Of a DNA stretch of 64,000 nt, positions 35,541 to 46,598 are shown piece after piece; the first letter of the stretch is position 1; each line of letters begins with the position of its first letter. The translations under genes were made by a program, and so were the position numbers. Location of the stretch: NCBI RefSeq assembly GCF_000204055.1, contig NW_006768782.1, positions 652,467-716,466 on the forward strand, written 5' to 3'. The notes under the pieces are model-generated. The model was given only the letters and a program-made list of their open reading frames with translations. It ran no database searches and was not told where the DNA came from. The DNA comes from Melampsora larici-populina 98AG31. Taxonomy: Eukaryota; Basidiomycota; Pucciniomycetes; Pucciniales; Melampsoraceae.

Positions 35541-36020
35541 CAACCTTTGTTAATGGAATTCGAATTAATGTTACGAATCGAATCAGAGATAGATAAGTTT
35601 GAACATTTGATGATGATTTGATGTTCTTGAGATTCTTGAATCGAATGAGTTTCAATCTGATTTAAAATTGGTAAATACAATTCATGATGAAAGGAATTAG
35701 GATCATAACGAGTCGGTTGGGATGAAATTTTTATGGAATTGAAGTAAATGATCGAATGTTAAAGTTGTGAGAATGAGAATTGAGACCGTTTGATAGGGAT
35801 TTCTCATTATATTTGAGTATGTGTGGAGAAAGATCGAATGGTGAGAAGGATAGGTTTAAATCGGGATTCTTGTTTAGAATTCAACTGATGCCATTCTTTA
35901 AAGACCACAGGCTACGTTTCTCATCCCACAAGGAACCTTAACATCAATCAATTTATTATTGAAACCATCATCTACGTTACAATCAAGAAAATTTGTTTTA
36001 TATTGGAGTTTATTATCTAG

Positions 36021-36254
36021 TTCCGATTTGAATCACTTCAGCCATTAATTTCAATCATCAAAGACTTTGATGGATTAATTAGAAGATGGATTAGTCAAAG
36101 TCTTTCCAGTTGTTTTAGATCGATTTCTTTAAGTAGATTACAATCTTGTCTTGGTTTAAATGTTGATCAAGAAATTAAAGATTGGATTAAAGAGATCGGT
36201 TGGAGTTTGACTGAACAAGCTGGGAATCTTGAAGCTACAAAAATACCACTTTAG
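36021..36254 (+). pseudogene. PCI-domain-like fragment resembling COP9 signalosome subunit 8
   Basis: An open stretch of 77 codons bounded by stops encodes FRFESLQPLISIIKDF, RRWISQSLSSCFRSISL, QSCLGLNVDQEIKDW and GWSLTEQAGNLEATKIPL. The pattern of aromatic start, Ser-Ile helix, LGL turn, GW and a closing Lys-Pro-Leu is that of the C-terminal winged-helix of CSN8/PSMD8-type PCI proteins. No start, no upstream exon and no complete domain are seen. Assignment rests on pattern only. Confidence 0.35.
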
Positions 36255-37684
36255 AAGGTCAGTTGTTTTATTCTGATATGACCAACCTTGGAAATCTGAG
36301 AGCTGATTGATTTTGGATTTAATCTTTGGTTCTTTCTTTTTTGAAACTAATCCTTGATTCATGGACCTTGTTAGTCTCATTCAACTTTGGCATATCCCAC
36401 TCCTTCTAGTTCTCCTAAACAGTTACCCCATCATGATCATCATTCAAAATCAAACTCTTGTTAGTTAAATTGAAGATGGGCACCCTCAAATTTCCGAAAA
36501 TGAAAAGCTTCAATTTGGAGTACGGAGCTTTTTGAAAGGGTATTCAATATTCGAAATATCGCAACAGTCGGCAAGCTGAAGTAAGACATTTCTTGATGCT
36601 TGAAGAGAGATGGAACTTTGCTATCACTCGTGTGCGTCTCTTACACTGCAACTCTTAGATCTCTCATAACTATAAGAACGGGTTAACTTTGGTGATTTCT
36701 AACAACATTATTCTCACCTCATACTTTCTTTGTCACACTATAGTACATACAACTTCATTTACATCTTTAGCTTATATATTTATCAAAGCTTACCTTTGTG
36801 ATCAACTCAGTATCATTACTAAACCAAAGACAATCAGTTAAATCATCCTTATTTCAATCTCAACCTTCACCTATTTCTACTTCAAAAAGATGAACTCTTT
36901 CTGTCACGTTTGAATTTTTTTCCCTTCAATGTTGTGTAGTTTAGGTAAGTTGAATCATCTAGAGTTCCTCACCAAGTTTAAATACTCCTTTATCTTCTTT
37001 TTTTCATTGAACTTTGCTGATATCTGTTAGTGATTTCTTTAGCGATTTTTTCATCATGAAAGCCGAACAACCATAAATCTCAAAAGATCTCGTCTTCTGA
37101 TCTGTAAGTCTTTCGGTATTTGGATTTCTATTTGATTCGTAATTCTGACTGATATCGTGTTTTTGGAAATTTAAGAACGAAGAGACCTCATCACAAAGCA
37201 CCTTGAAAGAAAAAAACCAACTCGCCATGTTCATATGGGTGATCAAGATCTTTGGGGTACTGATTGGTGATTCGACCAAAACTTGTCAAATCAACTTGTT
37301 TCACTCGAGATGTCATGGAAGCTTTTGATTGAAGATATTGATTCATAGATACAAAAAAAATCTTTTGGCTCAAGAAGCTGCGTTTGTTTGAGATTTTCAA
37401 TTTTTTTCTTCGATTTGGTTTCATTTGCCTTACATTTGAGAAAAGATTTTTTGTACTAATTGATTGAATCAATGATCAATATCTTCTCTATCTCTTCAAC
37501 ATATCTCTTGATTTAATGAAAAATCGAATATTTCTTTGTGTATAAATTACTACTTACTTTATCCCTTTGAATATATATATTTGTTTTTCTCTCTTATAAT
37601 TGTTTCTCTTGTGATGCACTTTCAATGTGCAATATTGATTGATTACCTATCAGACTATTTAGAACAATTCAAAAAAAGAAAATG

Positions 37685-37980
37685 AGTCCGGAGACTTCCT
37701 CCTGAACTCAGTGGTCGAGATTGAGGAAGCCGTGAACTGCCTCGTCTGCTCCCTGTCACGTGACCGGGTCCGCTTCAAGATCTACCTGCGGTTCGGGCAA
37801 GGTTCTTGGGAATTGAAACATCCAGGGCCTCTACAATTTCTCCAGATTCTGCATCCTCCCAAAAGCGATCATTCCCCAGACGAAAACTCCTTTGTTGGTT
37901 CCTTTCATATCACGTTCAACAAATCGGCGCTCATCCCGTGGACCAGATTCGCCAACTACACAGGAGTGAGCCGGTCTTGA
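37685..37980 (+). other. GC-rich exon-like fragment, unrecognised
   Basis: Composition changes abruptly at about 37685 from AT-rich to GC-rich. A continuous frame from GDFLLNSVVEIEEAVNCLVC to WTRFANYTG has natural amino-acid use and ends at GTGAGC, a good donor. The two acceptors that follow (near 37994 and 38041) do not restore the frame of the next gene, which starts at 38054, so it cannot be joined to it cleanly. It may be a captured exon. Confidence 0.35.
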
Positions 37981-38053
37981 TTTAATTATCGCAGGTCTTT
38001 CGCCTGATTCTCAAACAAATCTCGTGCCCAATCTTCTTTCAGAACCGTCCGTC

Positions 38054-41000
38054 ATGGATCAAGATGCCAATTTGCCGCCACCGGATTGCCACACCAACCT
38101 CGAAACCGAAGGTAAACTTGTGGAAATCGACTCTCACAAAGTAATGGAGACCGCTCAATCTCTGCCGAGTACAAAAGTAAGAAATAGAATTGACTAATTT
38201 GCATATTGGTAACGATGATACTGACTCCTTGATTTTCTTGGATTCCAAGCCTACATCTTTGCCAGCGATCTACTCTTTGGCAACTACGACTACAAACACC
38301 AATGAGGAAGCCTACTTTATCTCCGATCAGCTCTCGCTTGCAATTCAGACGGCGGAGAAGTCCCTAGCTGAAACTCACTTTTCCGACGAGGAAGGAGAAG
38401 ATAAGACCCCACGTTTGTCAACACCTTTGGCTGATCGGACTATCAACTTGGAGACAATCAGTGTCCACCCGGCCAACTCTCAGGAGGCTTTAGAAGCTTA
38501 CCCGAATCAAAAGCAAAAAATTTCTCCAGAGCTCTCCTGCACAACAACGGAGATTGAAATGAGCATCAAATCACCTGGAATACTTTTTGAGGCCTCTACT
38601 GCTAGCAGCATACCTAGCAATTTTCAGCAGGCGGCAGGAACTCCCCCGACTAGAAAACGAAAAACATCTCCAGCTCTCTTCGAAACCTCAACCGAGATCG
38701 ATTGTGGCATTCCTGAAATACTTGTCCAGGGATCTCAGCCGCCTGGAGCTGGGCGAAACCCTGAGTCACTGTCAAATACTTTTACCCCTACGAGCTTTAT
38801 GCCCTTGGTTCAACTAGAAACTTTAGAGAGTGCACACCCTGGTAATCAAAAGCGAGCCTCTTCTCCTGGGAGCGCAAACTCCGAAAGAAACGTCCGATCA
38901 AGAATAGACAATCATAGTGATTCAAACTCGGCGGAGGCAGACAAATCCGAGAGCAAACCCTTACGAGCCTCGGCTGCTCTTCTCACTTATTCTAAATTAA
39001 TGACCGCTTTGGAAGAGGCTAGACTGTCTGATTGTCTTACCCGTCCGATGGAAATTGACCTGGAAAACCTGAGGTCTCGATGCCAGAAGACTGGAACTGG
39101 TAAGTAACTTTCTTTCCTGGTCCTGGCTGTGCGGCTTGAGCTTATTTCTTTCTTGAATCAGCAATTATACATCAGGTTCCTCTCCCGCCCGAAGATAAGG
39201 TGGTAATCATACTGGACAATGAGGTCCAGAACCTTGCTACCACATATGGAGGATCTGTTGAAGCTTTTGACGCTTCAGACTGCGATTCAAACGTGCAAGA
39301 CAAGCAATCTGGAGATCTGCCTGGTACCGCTTCAATCGAGAATTCTACAACTTCAAGCCTTGAATCTGGAAACCGAAACGTTCTTGTGACAACAAACGAA
39401 AGTTCTTGTGAATCACAGATTGACATATTGGACGAAGGAACCTCCGTTAACGTCGACTCTAGCCACATCAAGATACCTCAAAACCCTCGCGTCTCCTTCC
39501 CAGAAACAGAAGAAGCTAGTTTCCCGCCAAGTTCGAATAATTCAAATCCAGCGGGTGAAAATACGAATTCGATTGCATCTCCTTTGCAGTCTACTCTCCC
39601 TGAAGCCTCAGACACTCCTGAAACCCACCTTCAGCAATCACCTCCTGTTCATACAACGTCCAAGGGCCCTGAAAAACAAATTCCACCGCCGACTTCAGCT
39701 CAGGAATCCTCCGCTATCTCACAAGAAAAAGGCGGCAGTGCTGAAAGTACAGCGCCTCTTATAAATGTCAAGGCTCAAGTAGTTCCAACACGCGAATTGA
39801 GGACAAGAATCAAAACCAAAGTGCCTATCGAGAATTCAAATTCTACAAGCAGTAGCGGTCCCTCAACCACTCCAACTTCCGTAACCTCCAGGAAAAAGAC
39901 GTCAAGCTTGGTCAGCTCGAAAAAGAAAGTTGGCCCTGGCAAATGCCCTCTGAATGAAGCTGAAACACTGGATGAAGTTGAAACAACAAACAAAAGCGAA
40001 GGAAACAAAAGCGGGAACAATTCTGGGGGTAAGAAACAGTCCAACTTATTTTCACTTTGTCCTTCGCTGACTTTTCTCCTTGCTCTAGTGATTTTTTTTC
40101 TAGGATCTTCTGCGATGGAACAAGAACTCAAGGAACTTTTATCGCCGTACAATACTAATCAAACAACAAAGAAAGGAAAGCTAACCGCGTGGAAGGCACT
40201 CAATTCCTTATTGGAAAGAAGAAGATTGGGCGAACCTTTAGATCAAGTTTTTTTGGACTGTATTGATGGAGGTGTAAACAATGTGGTTATAAGGACAAAA
40301 CTCAACGCCCAAAGCTGGTTTGAAGCAATTGATCATACTAGTCAGTAGTGGAGCAAAATTGTTCATGTTGATCAAGAAAGAGTCTGACTATTTTCTGATT
40401 TAGTGCCAGAGCTGTTCAACTCCCACAAAGGAGAGCCTGCTCATGCCCTGGGCTTCTTCAACACTTTGCTAGCAAAGACCGGATTGCTCGCTGATAAAGT
40501 CCCTCCCGAAGCTCCCCCTTTTTGGCATCACACTTGGAGATGCATGAGGATGTCTCTTCGGCCCTCCGCCACACGAGTTTCATCGTTCCTCAAGGTTCTA
40601 TTAGACTCCGTCCTACTCACTGGAAAAACGTTTCTCAAAGAACCTGAAATCCCCGAAAGTGAGAAGAAGAAGACGGGCGTGGATGCGGTTTGTCAGGCAA
40701 TTCAATGGTTGAATTCCCAAAAAAGCTCAAAAGCAAATCATTCCAAAACTGTTCGTCTGCTGGATACTAGCAACCTCGACTCCGTCATTGACATCGGTCT
40801 CATACAACAATGGCAAGAACTTTTCTTCAAAGTTCTCGACTCCTATCTTGTTCAATACTTTGAAGCAAATTACATCCTGAACGAAGAGGCGAGCTCGGAG
40901 GATAAGGCTGTCGCGCTCAGTTTCAAGAAAGACTGGAGAGGAGACTCTCTCAAATCGCCGACCTTAGGTTACCTGACAATGTTTGCTTGTTGTGGGATTC

Positions 41001-41359
41001 GAGGGCTCATATGTTGCTCCAACGACGTAAACCTCACTCCCGCAGGTCAGATGCTGAGCTTTGCCGTTCTTTCTGAATGGCTCAGTAAACAAAGGCCAGA
41101 TTTCGAAGTAAAGGAACCAATTTTCAAAAGGAGCAATCAAATGTTGATGAAACTGATTGATGGGCTCTTCGACAAGGAGGGTCATTTTGTGAGACCGGAG
41201 GTTACTTGGTATGATGTCGCCAAGAATCTTTGCTTTGATTATCTCTCTTACTGGTTTACAGAAGCGGGGGAAATTGCAGCTGGAGGGAACTTAGTCTTTC
41301 CTAAGTCTAGCGCTTTCGTTGGCAAGGATCAGACTATCAAATTTTCAGAAGTGCCTTAA
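38054..41359 (+). CDS. Large unknown protein, five exons, about 1,010 aa
   Basis: Exons 38054-38176, 38250-39099, 39162-40028, 40104-40340 and 40404-41359 join in phase with GT-AG introns of 62-75 bases. The total of 3,033 bases gives 1,010 residues. The first 680 residues are low-complexity Ser/Thr/Pro/Glu-rich sequence with KRK patches (nuclear-localisation-like). The C-terminal 400 residues are globular and helical, with NSHKGEPAHALGFFNTLL, TWRCMRMSLRPS, a FACCGIRGLICCSND cysteine cluster and WYDVAKNLCFDYLSYW. No catalytic motif is seen and no family is recognised. Its layout, a disordered front and a globular back, parallels the 989-residue gene at 20162, but I see no sequence identity between them. 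It is inside the CACTA element, and the frame is intact, which suggests selection or youth. Confidence 0.75.
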
Positions 41360-42619
41360 AGTAGATTTGTTTGTCTATCTTCCTTTCACATTGCTCTTTG
41401 TGATAATCCTTTCCAAGGACCTACTTGTATCTCAATGGATTCACTTGTCTCTGAAAGGATCCCCTTGTATTCTTGTATTTGAAATGACCTCCTTCCAACT
41501 CAATCAATTTCTTGAAATTTTCGAATGGAAAGCCAACACTTGCCTTGATTATATGTGCACCAGAGAAGACTTCTGTTTGAAGTTTTACAGTGATCACGAG
41601 GCACAGATAATATGTCAACTGTGATCAGGCAAGTCCCAGAAGAAATACATAAATAACTAAACATGAGGGAAAAGGATGAACAGGAAAAGGAAATCTGGGG
41701 TGAATCCATCATGAGTGATCATCTCAACAAAAAAACCATACTGCAAACTGAAGTAAGAATGATAAACAAAGACTATGAAGATATATAAATTTTATTCTCT
41801 TCCTTTTTTTAAAAACAATAAGTTCTTCACAGCCATAAAAAGATCAGTTTCTATGATTGAAGTAAGATAGCATTTTGGTGTTTGTGGCTCCCATATGCTC
41901 CAATTCTTTTGCACAAACTATGAGATACTCTGGCTTATCTTGGCAACTAACGCTTTTTCATTACAAAAGTGAAAGGGGACGCCCTGAACAAGCTTCCGCC
42001 AATCAGCACAACTGTGACCCGCACTTGAAGAGAATGTTTGTAAGGAGGTACTTTCCCATTCACCAAGATGTGAGCGGCGGTTGAAGCGCATCTCTGAAGG
42101 ACCCATAATTGCCACACCTTCTTGTGTTAAGTCCCCGGTAATCTATCAAGAGTTGAAATCTCGTACGACTGCCGGTGTGTTTTCTTATTGAGTGTGGCAC
42201 AAATTTGTTGGAAACTACCTAGTTGTTCTAAACCCCCATCTGATTGTCAATCTCAGCTCCATTATACAACGTGAAATCAAATTAGATGAATATTCCAAAG
42301 CGCCCACAAAGAATATATGCACCCTCTTTTCCCCACGCAGCTAGCTGTTGAAATGTCCTTTGAGCAATGTATATGCTTATTTGCAGCTCTCAAGCCAGAC
42401 ATGATTTCTGGTTTCCGAATTACCTTCAATCTTCTCCGAAAGACTTAATCCCGCACCAAACAGACATTCCTCAAACATTATTTCATATCTTTCGTAATAA
42501 TTCTTACTGGGCTTTGGGGCCCAATATCGGGAGCTTTTTTCTCTGGAACATTGTTTTGGCTCTGTGATATATCTTGATCTCTTGGTCCAATCCGTCAAAA
42601 TTCATCCAGTTTCTCCAAA
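41360..42619. other. Intergenic spacer within the CACTA element
   Basis: No gene recognised. Frames on both strands are short and lack splice context. The sequence is AT-rich and free of the subterminal motif. Confidence 0.5.
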
Positions 42620-43296
42620 ATGAAAAGGCCAGTATCCCCTTGCGAACCTGAAGGTGAGTTCTTTTGTGGTCTGGGGTTTGGAATCCATGTTAGTGCACGC
42701 CTGATCTGACAATTAATCTGTTCCTTTACTAGAAACTTTGGAAGAGCAACTCACCGCTCTCAAAACTGCACGGCAAGAAAGTTAGTCCTCAGAAATTCCT
42801 CTATCATTTCGCTAGGAAGTTCACCAATGTTTTGGTTCAATTTCTCACCAGTTGAGATGTTGAAAGAGGAACTGTTCCATCTCAAAACTACAGTTCGTGT
42901 TATGCAGGAAAACATGACAACCGTTGGAGCTTTGGAGGTAAAGATCCTTCAAGCTGGTAAGTCACCTTTCATGTTTGGCCACCTCATAACTCAGGCTTAC
43001 CAGCGGGCTTGCTTGGTATCTCAGCAGGAAATGTTGAGCTGATCTACCCTGTCATGACGGATCAAACAAAAGAAACCACTCTATTGAAACACGAGATTCA
43101 CCATCTATCAGTTGCAGTTGAAGATATCACGGCGGCGGCAAGCCTCGAATACCAACATACCAGAGCGCATGAGATGGCTATTCAGAAGCTTGCAGATGCC
43201 TCTACAGCCCACCCCCGTGTTGATGTCCGACGCGAGATAGAGATGTTCAGTGAAGAGCGTTATTTTCATCATCAACATCAGCCAAATTCTACTTAA
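42620..43296 (+). CDS. Small coiled-coil protein, phase-1 exon family, copy D, 151 aa
   Basis: Exons 42620-42653, 42733-42780, 42852-42956 and 43028-43296 join with every intron in phase 1, as in copies A-C about 14-18 kb away. The product starts MKRPVSPCEPE, has leucine heptads (LEEQLTALKTARQE, MLKEELFHLKTTVRVMQ), a second coiled coil (LLKHEIHHLSVAVEDI) and the RAHEMAIQKLAD motif equivalent to RAHNRAIRKLLG of copy B. The tail is charged and His-rich. No signal peptide. The separation from the other copies suggests duplication inside the element or independent capture. Confidence 0.72.
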
Positions 43297-43299
43297 AAT

Positions 43300-44030
43300 G
43301 GTGCAACTCTGGTCTCAGATCCACACCTAGGATCGTGAGGCATGATGTTACAAACCAGACATTCCTATGTCATGTGATTCCTTTGTTTTGTGGAAATTGT
43401 TGTCTGTGTCAGAAGAGCCTTACAATCAGTTTTTGAAAATGAATCAAAAATAAAGTAAGAAGAAGATGACGAGTTAATTGAAAAAGTGGTCGACTCTGAG
43501 TTCAAGAAGAAACTTAGAGTTGAGTTGAGAACGTAACAAACTTGGTATATAAATTTTGAAATCGTTACAATTTGAGGTTTCTCTTCTTTTGTAAAAGCAG
43601 ATTCAAAGGTAACGTGATTTATACCATTGATATTATCCTTTTCCTTTGGTTAGATTCAGCCAGATTCTGGAGCAAATGTGACTGGGTGTTGAGTTTGGGA
43701 ACAAAGACTTCAAAGTTTAAGGGATTTGAGAGGAAGTTCAGTACATATGAGGGTGAGATTGATGAAGAGCTTCCAGCCCTGCGACAGTGTACGGTTCTCC
43801 AAATCGCGGCAACTGGTGTTGCATGAAAGACTGCTTATGAGAAACGCTTCAAAGAGCCCCACCGGCTCAGTGAGCTTCAATTTTGAAAAAGTGGTCTTGT
43901 CCCTTGTCCAAAAATCATACCTTGATTTCTTGTCAGTCTGATTCCTCTTGATTATTCATTCATAATCCTCATTCCTTCAATCCATCTCTATTCTTTTGCT
44001 GTGGTACCTGGAGGGAATCCTCGTTCTTCT
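43300..44030. other. Intergenic spacer within the CACTA element
   Basis: No supported gene. A plus-strand frame at 43572-43826 has weak protein character but no splice or start support. Confidence 0.45.
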
Positions 44031-44035
44031 TCTTT

Positions 44036-44222
44036 TAGGGTATACAAATATGGTTCTGGAAATTTCCAGAAGTGTTTCCCCAGAACACCAGAAGTTTTTT
44101 TTTGGGTGTTTTCTGAACTCATGGTATTCTGAAGCTTAGAATAACCAACACTGCATGTTTTCCAGAAGAGTAGGAGGCTTCTGGTGTTCTGGAAATTTCC
44201 AGAACGAACTTTGTATACCCTA
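44036..44222. mobile_element. MITE, 187 bases with TA target duplication
   Basis: The ends read TA-GGGTATACAAA and TTTGTATACCC-TA. Behind the terminal match lies TTCTGGAAATTTCCAGAA at both ends, itself palindromic, so nearly the whole element can fold back. TA flanks suggest mobilisation by a Tc1/mariner-type transposase (established for TA-targeting elements). It is nested in the CACTA cargo region and is related in sequence to the longer element at 55275-55975. Confidence 0.85.
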
Positions 44223-44698
44223 TTTGTAGAGCGGGCTCCTAAGACTAAGCCCTGCGTTCCTGCACTGCTCAACTGAAAGTGCTGCGTATCTGAGACTCCT
44301 TATCCTTCATGTAGTTTGTTTACCACGGCCCTTGTTTGACCTTACATTTGTTCCCCCCTTCACAATCTTCCGCTCAAAGGCAGATGAAAACTCAGTGTAC
44401 AACCCAAGTAGACGCACGAAGTCATAGAGGGTCAATTACTTTTTGCGCATCAAATCTCAGGCAGTTTTGGCCTGAATCCACAAGGGTCAGCCACGGTGTT
44501 GAGCAATCTGATAGCATCTGAGCAAAGGCTTCTCCTAAAAACACATTCAAAAGCCAGTCACTTGACCTCTAACAACACGCTTCATCTACTCCAGAATATC
44601 CTTCTCTCACAATTCTGTCCCACTCGATCATCTTCTTCATCATTAATTCAATCCATCTAGGAGGATCTTAAACCAAATCATCTTCAATCATTACGACA

Positions 44699-45565
44699 AT
44701 GACTGACTTTCAACTTACCCAACTGCAGCGGGCAAAGGCTTCGTCCCATTTATGCATCCTAGTAGCACTTGATAAAGATATTGATTACAGTAAATTCCTA
44801 TGTAGTGTTCCAAGGCTCCGTGAAATGATGGATTTGTTTGGTATAGAACACAAGAGCCTGGGCTCAAAGACAAAGAAAGACGAGGTAGTCAAACACTACA
44901 GAAAGTACGCCGCTCCAACAATCGACGAATTACTCCTTCACCTACAGAAGCACGCCACTTCCGACTCCCCATTAGCGGAACCCACGGCCTCTTCACCTTC
45001 AACGTCAGACGGAGATATAGATATGAACGGAGAGTCCGCCTTGGGGGTTCCTTCCTCTTCAACGCGGCTGCGCTCCAGGCCAAAGCCTGAGTCCACCAAC
45101 TCAACACCTACTTCCTCCACTGATAACCTTGAAACAACGGGCAACTTGAAAAACTTAAAGTCAAAGTCAAAGGTCAATGACCTTCGTGTAGGTCTGAAGA
45201 ACAGTGTGGATAAGATGGTTTCTCGCGGATTCAACAAAAGCGCCCTGGTCAAACTTCGAAAGCATGTCAATAATAAACGTAACCAGGGCCCACGCCCATC
45301 AATTACTCCAGGAAACATCCGTCGACCTCATGTACTTAAATTAGAAGAGATTCAAACAAAGGATCGTGACGCCATACGACAAGCCTTACAAATTCTCTGT
45401 CCTCAAGTATGGATTCCCACCAGTGTAGTTGTCAGTCGTCCAATGCTAGTGGCTATTTACAACCTTTTCCTCTGTGAAGGGGAGGAGCCAGATTTGTGTC
45501 AAGGAGTACACTTTGACATCATCCCCATGGATGAGCTTAACTTTGACGGTTACATCAGTTTTTGA
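44699..45565 (+). CDS. Unknown single-exon protein, 288 aa, with SAP-like N-terminus
   Basis: An intact ATG-started frame of 288 codons with no intron signals. Residues 1-85 form short helices (VPRLREMMDLFGIEHKSLGS, then KKDEVVKHYRKYA) that resemble a SAP-type DNA-binding helix-extension-helix, though this is a pattern judgement. A Ser/Thr/Pro-rich linker follows, then a basic segment (LVKLRKHVNNKRNQGPRP) and a C-terminal globular part (ALQILCPQVWIPTSVVVSRP). It lies within the CACTA cargo, downstream of a MITE. Possibly a nuclear protein; function unknown. Confidence 0.65.
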   Translation: MTDFQLTQLQRAKASSHLCILVALDKDIDYSKFLCSVPRLREMMDLFGIEHKSLGSKTKKDEVVKHYRKYAAPTIDELLLHLQKHATSDSPLAEPTASSPSTSDGDIDMNGESALGVPSSSTRLRSRPKPESTNSTPTSSTDNLETTGNLKNLKSKSKVNDLRVGLKNSVDKMVSRGFNKSALVKLRKHVNNKRNQGPRPSITPGNIRRPHVLKLEEIQTKDRDAIRQALQILCPQVWIPTSVVVSRPMLVAIYNLFLCEGEEPDLCQGVHFDIIPMDELNFDGYISF

Positions 45566-46598
45566 CCGGTAGGTTTTTCTGAAAACATAACTTCCTGCAA
45601 CTGTTTGATGATTTTCTTTCTTTCTGTATCCGAAGCAGCCTCACCTCCATCAAAAAAACCAAAGTTTAGACAAACCTCTGAAGGAACAATATATCATGTG
45701 TTGGCTTTTTTTTTAATTTTCCAATCACAGTTCATATTCTATATATCGAGCCTCCTCCCTGTTTGTTGAACTTGTGGGTGAAATGTATTGAGCTTGAAAT
45801 CCTCCCTGAACTGTCCTTTTAATTCATGTCCCATTGAAATAACCAATTGAGGACAACAGTGACTTTATGACCTTGATCTTATGTTGACCTGTCTCCACAG
45901 GGCATTTCCATTTCAGACACGGAGCTTTCGGACATTCTATTTCCTGCAGTCACCTCATCAATCATTGCAAGACTTGCAACCTTTACTCTCAAGCTTCCTC
46001 TGTTCAATTAATCATGATTCTCATATATAGTTTAAGATCAGGCCCAGAGCGCCCAGGACTTGAGATATTCTCTTTTTGAGCTAGAATCAGATACTTCACA
46101 TGTTGTTGAGCTGAACTGAGTTGAGCGACCAGATTCATGCAGGATAGTGAATTGAACTAATTTTCTCTCTGGACCTCCTTTGTCTTTTTCTGACCAGGAG
46201 ACTTTTGATCATGTTTGTAAGTAAGTGTTTTTTTTGTACTAGGAAAAGCCTGGGAAAGGAAATTGAATACATGGTGGCTGCTCCCATTCTCAACTGGTAA
46301 AACAACAGCAAGTTCACGTCCGCGTGGGAGGTGGTTAGGTTTCCACCGGCTTCCAGAGGTTCACAGAAGTTCAAAGGCGTCCCCCAAGAAGTTAGGTCCT
46401 TTCAGATCCCTTGTCAACTCTTCCCTTTGAAGCTCCCGATCCCACTATCTTATGTCGATTTTTCAAATCCCACAGCACTTTCCAGAACCACCTCAATCTC
46501 AATCTGCTGTCTTTAGGCACTCTGTCCGTTTTTTCACTTCTGAATAATATCATTTACTTTTCAGCGTTTTAATACTTGTTTTTGAACAAACAGACAGA
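45566..46598. other. Intergenic spacer upstream of the MULE-OTU gene
   Basis: AT-rich spacer with no supported gene. It should hold the promoter of the downstream transposase fusion gene. I looked for long terminal inverted repeats of a separate MULE element here and found none. Confidence 0.45.

Larger units (their letters stand above)
34931..37680. other. AT-rich stretch carrying fragments of host-like genes
   Basis: Mostly AT-rich, intron-like DNA without any complete gene. It contains the ammonia-lyase-like and PCI-like fragments listed separately, and a minus-strand frame at 37472-37191 with protein-like sequence (TSRVKQVDLTSFGRITNQYP) that I do not recognise. The phrase GTTAGTCTCATTCAACTTT occurs at about 35005 and 36373. 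Confidence 0.45.
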
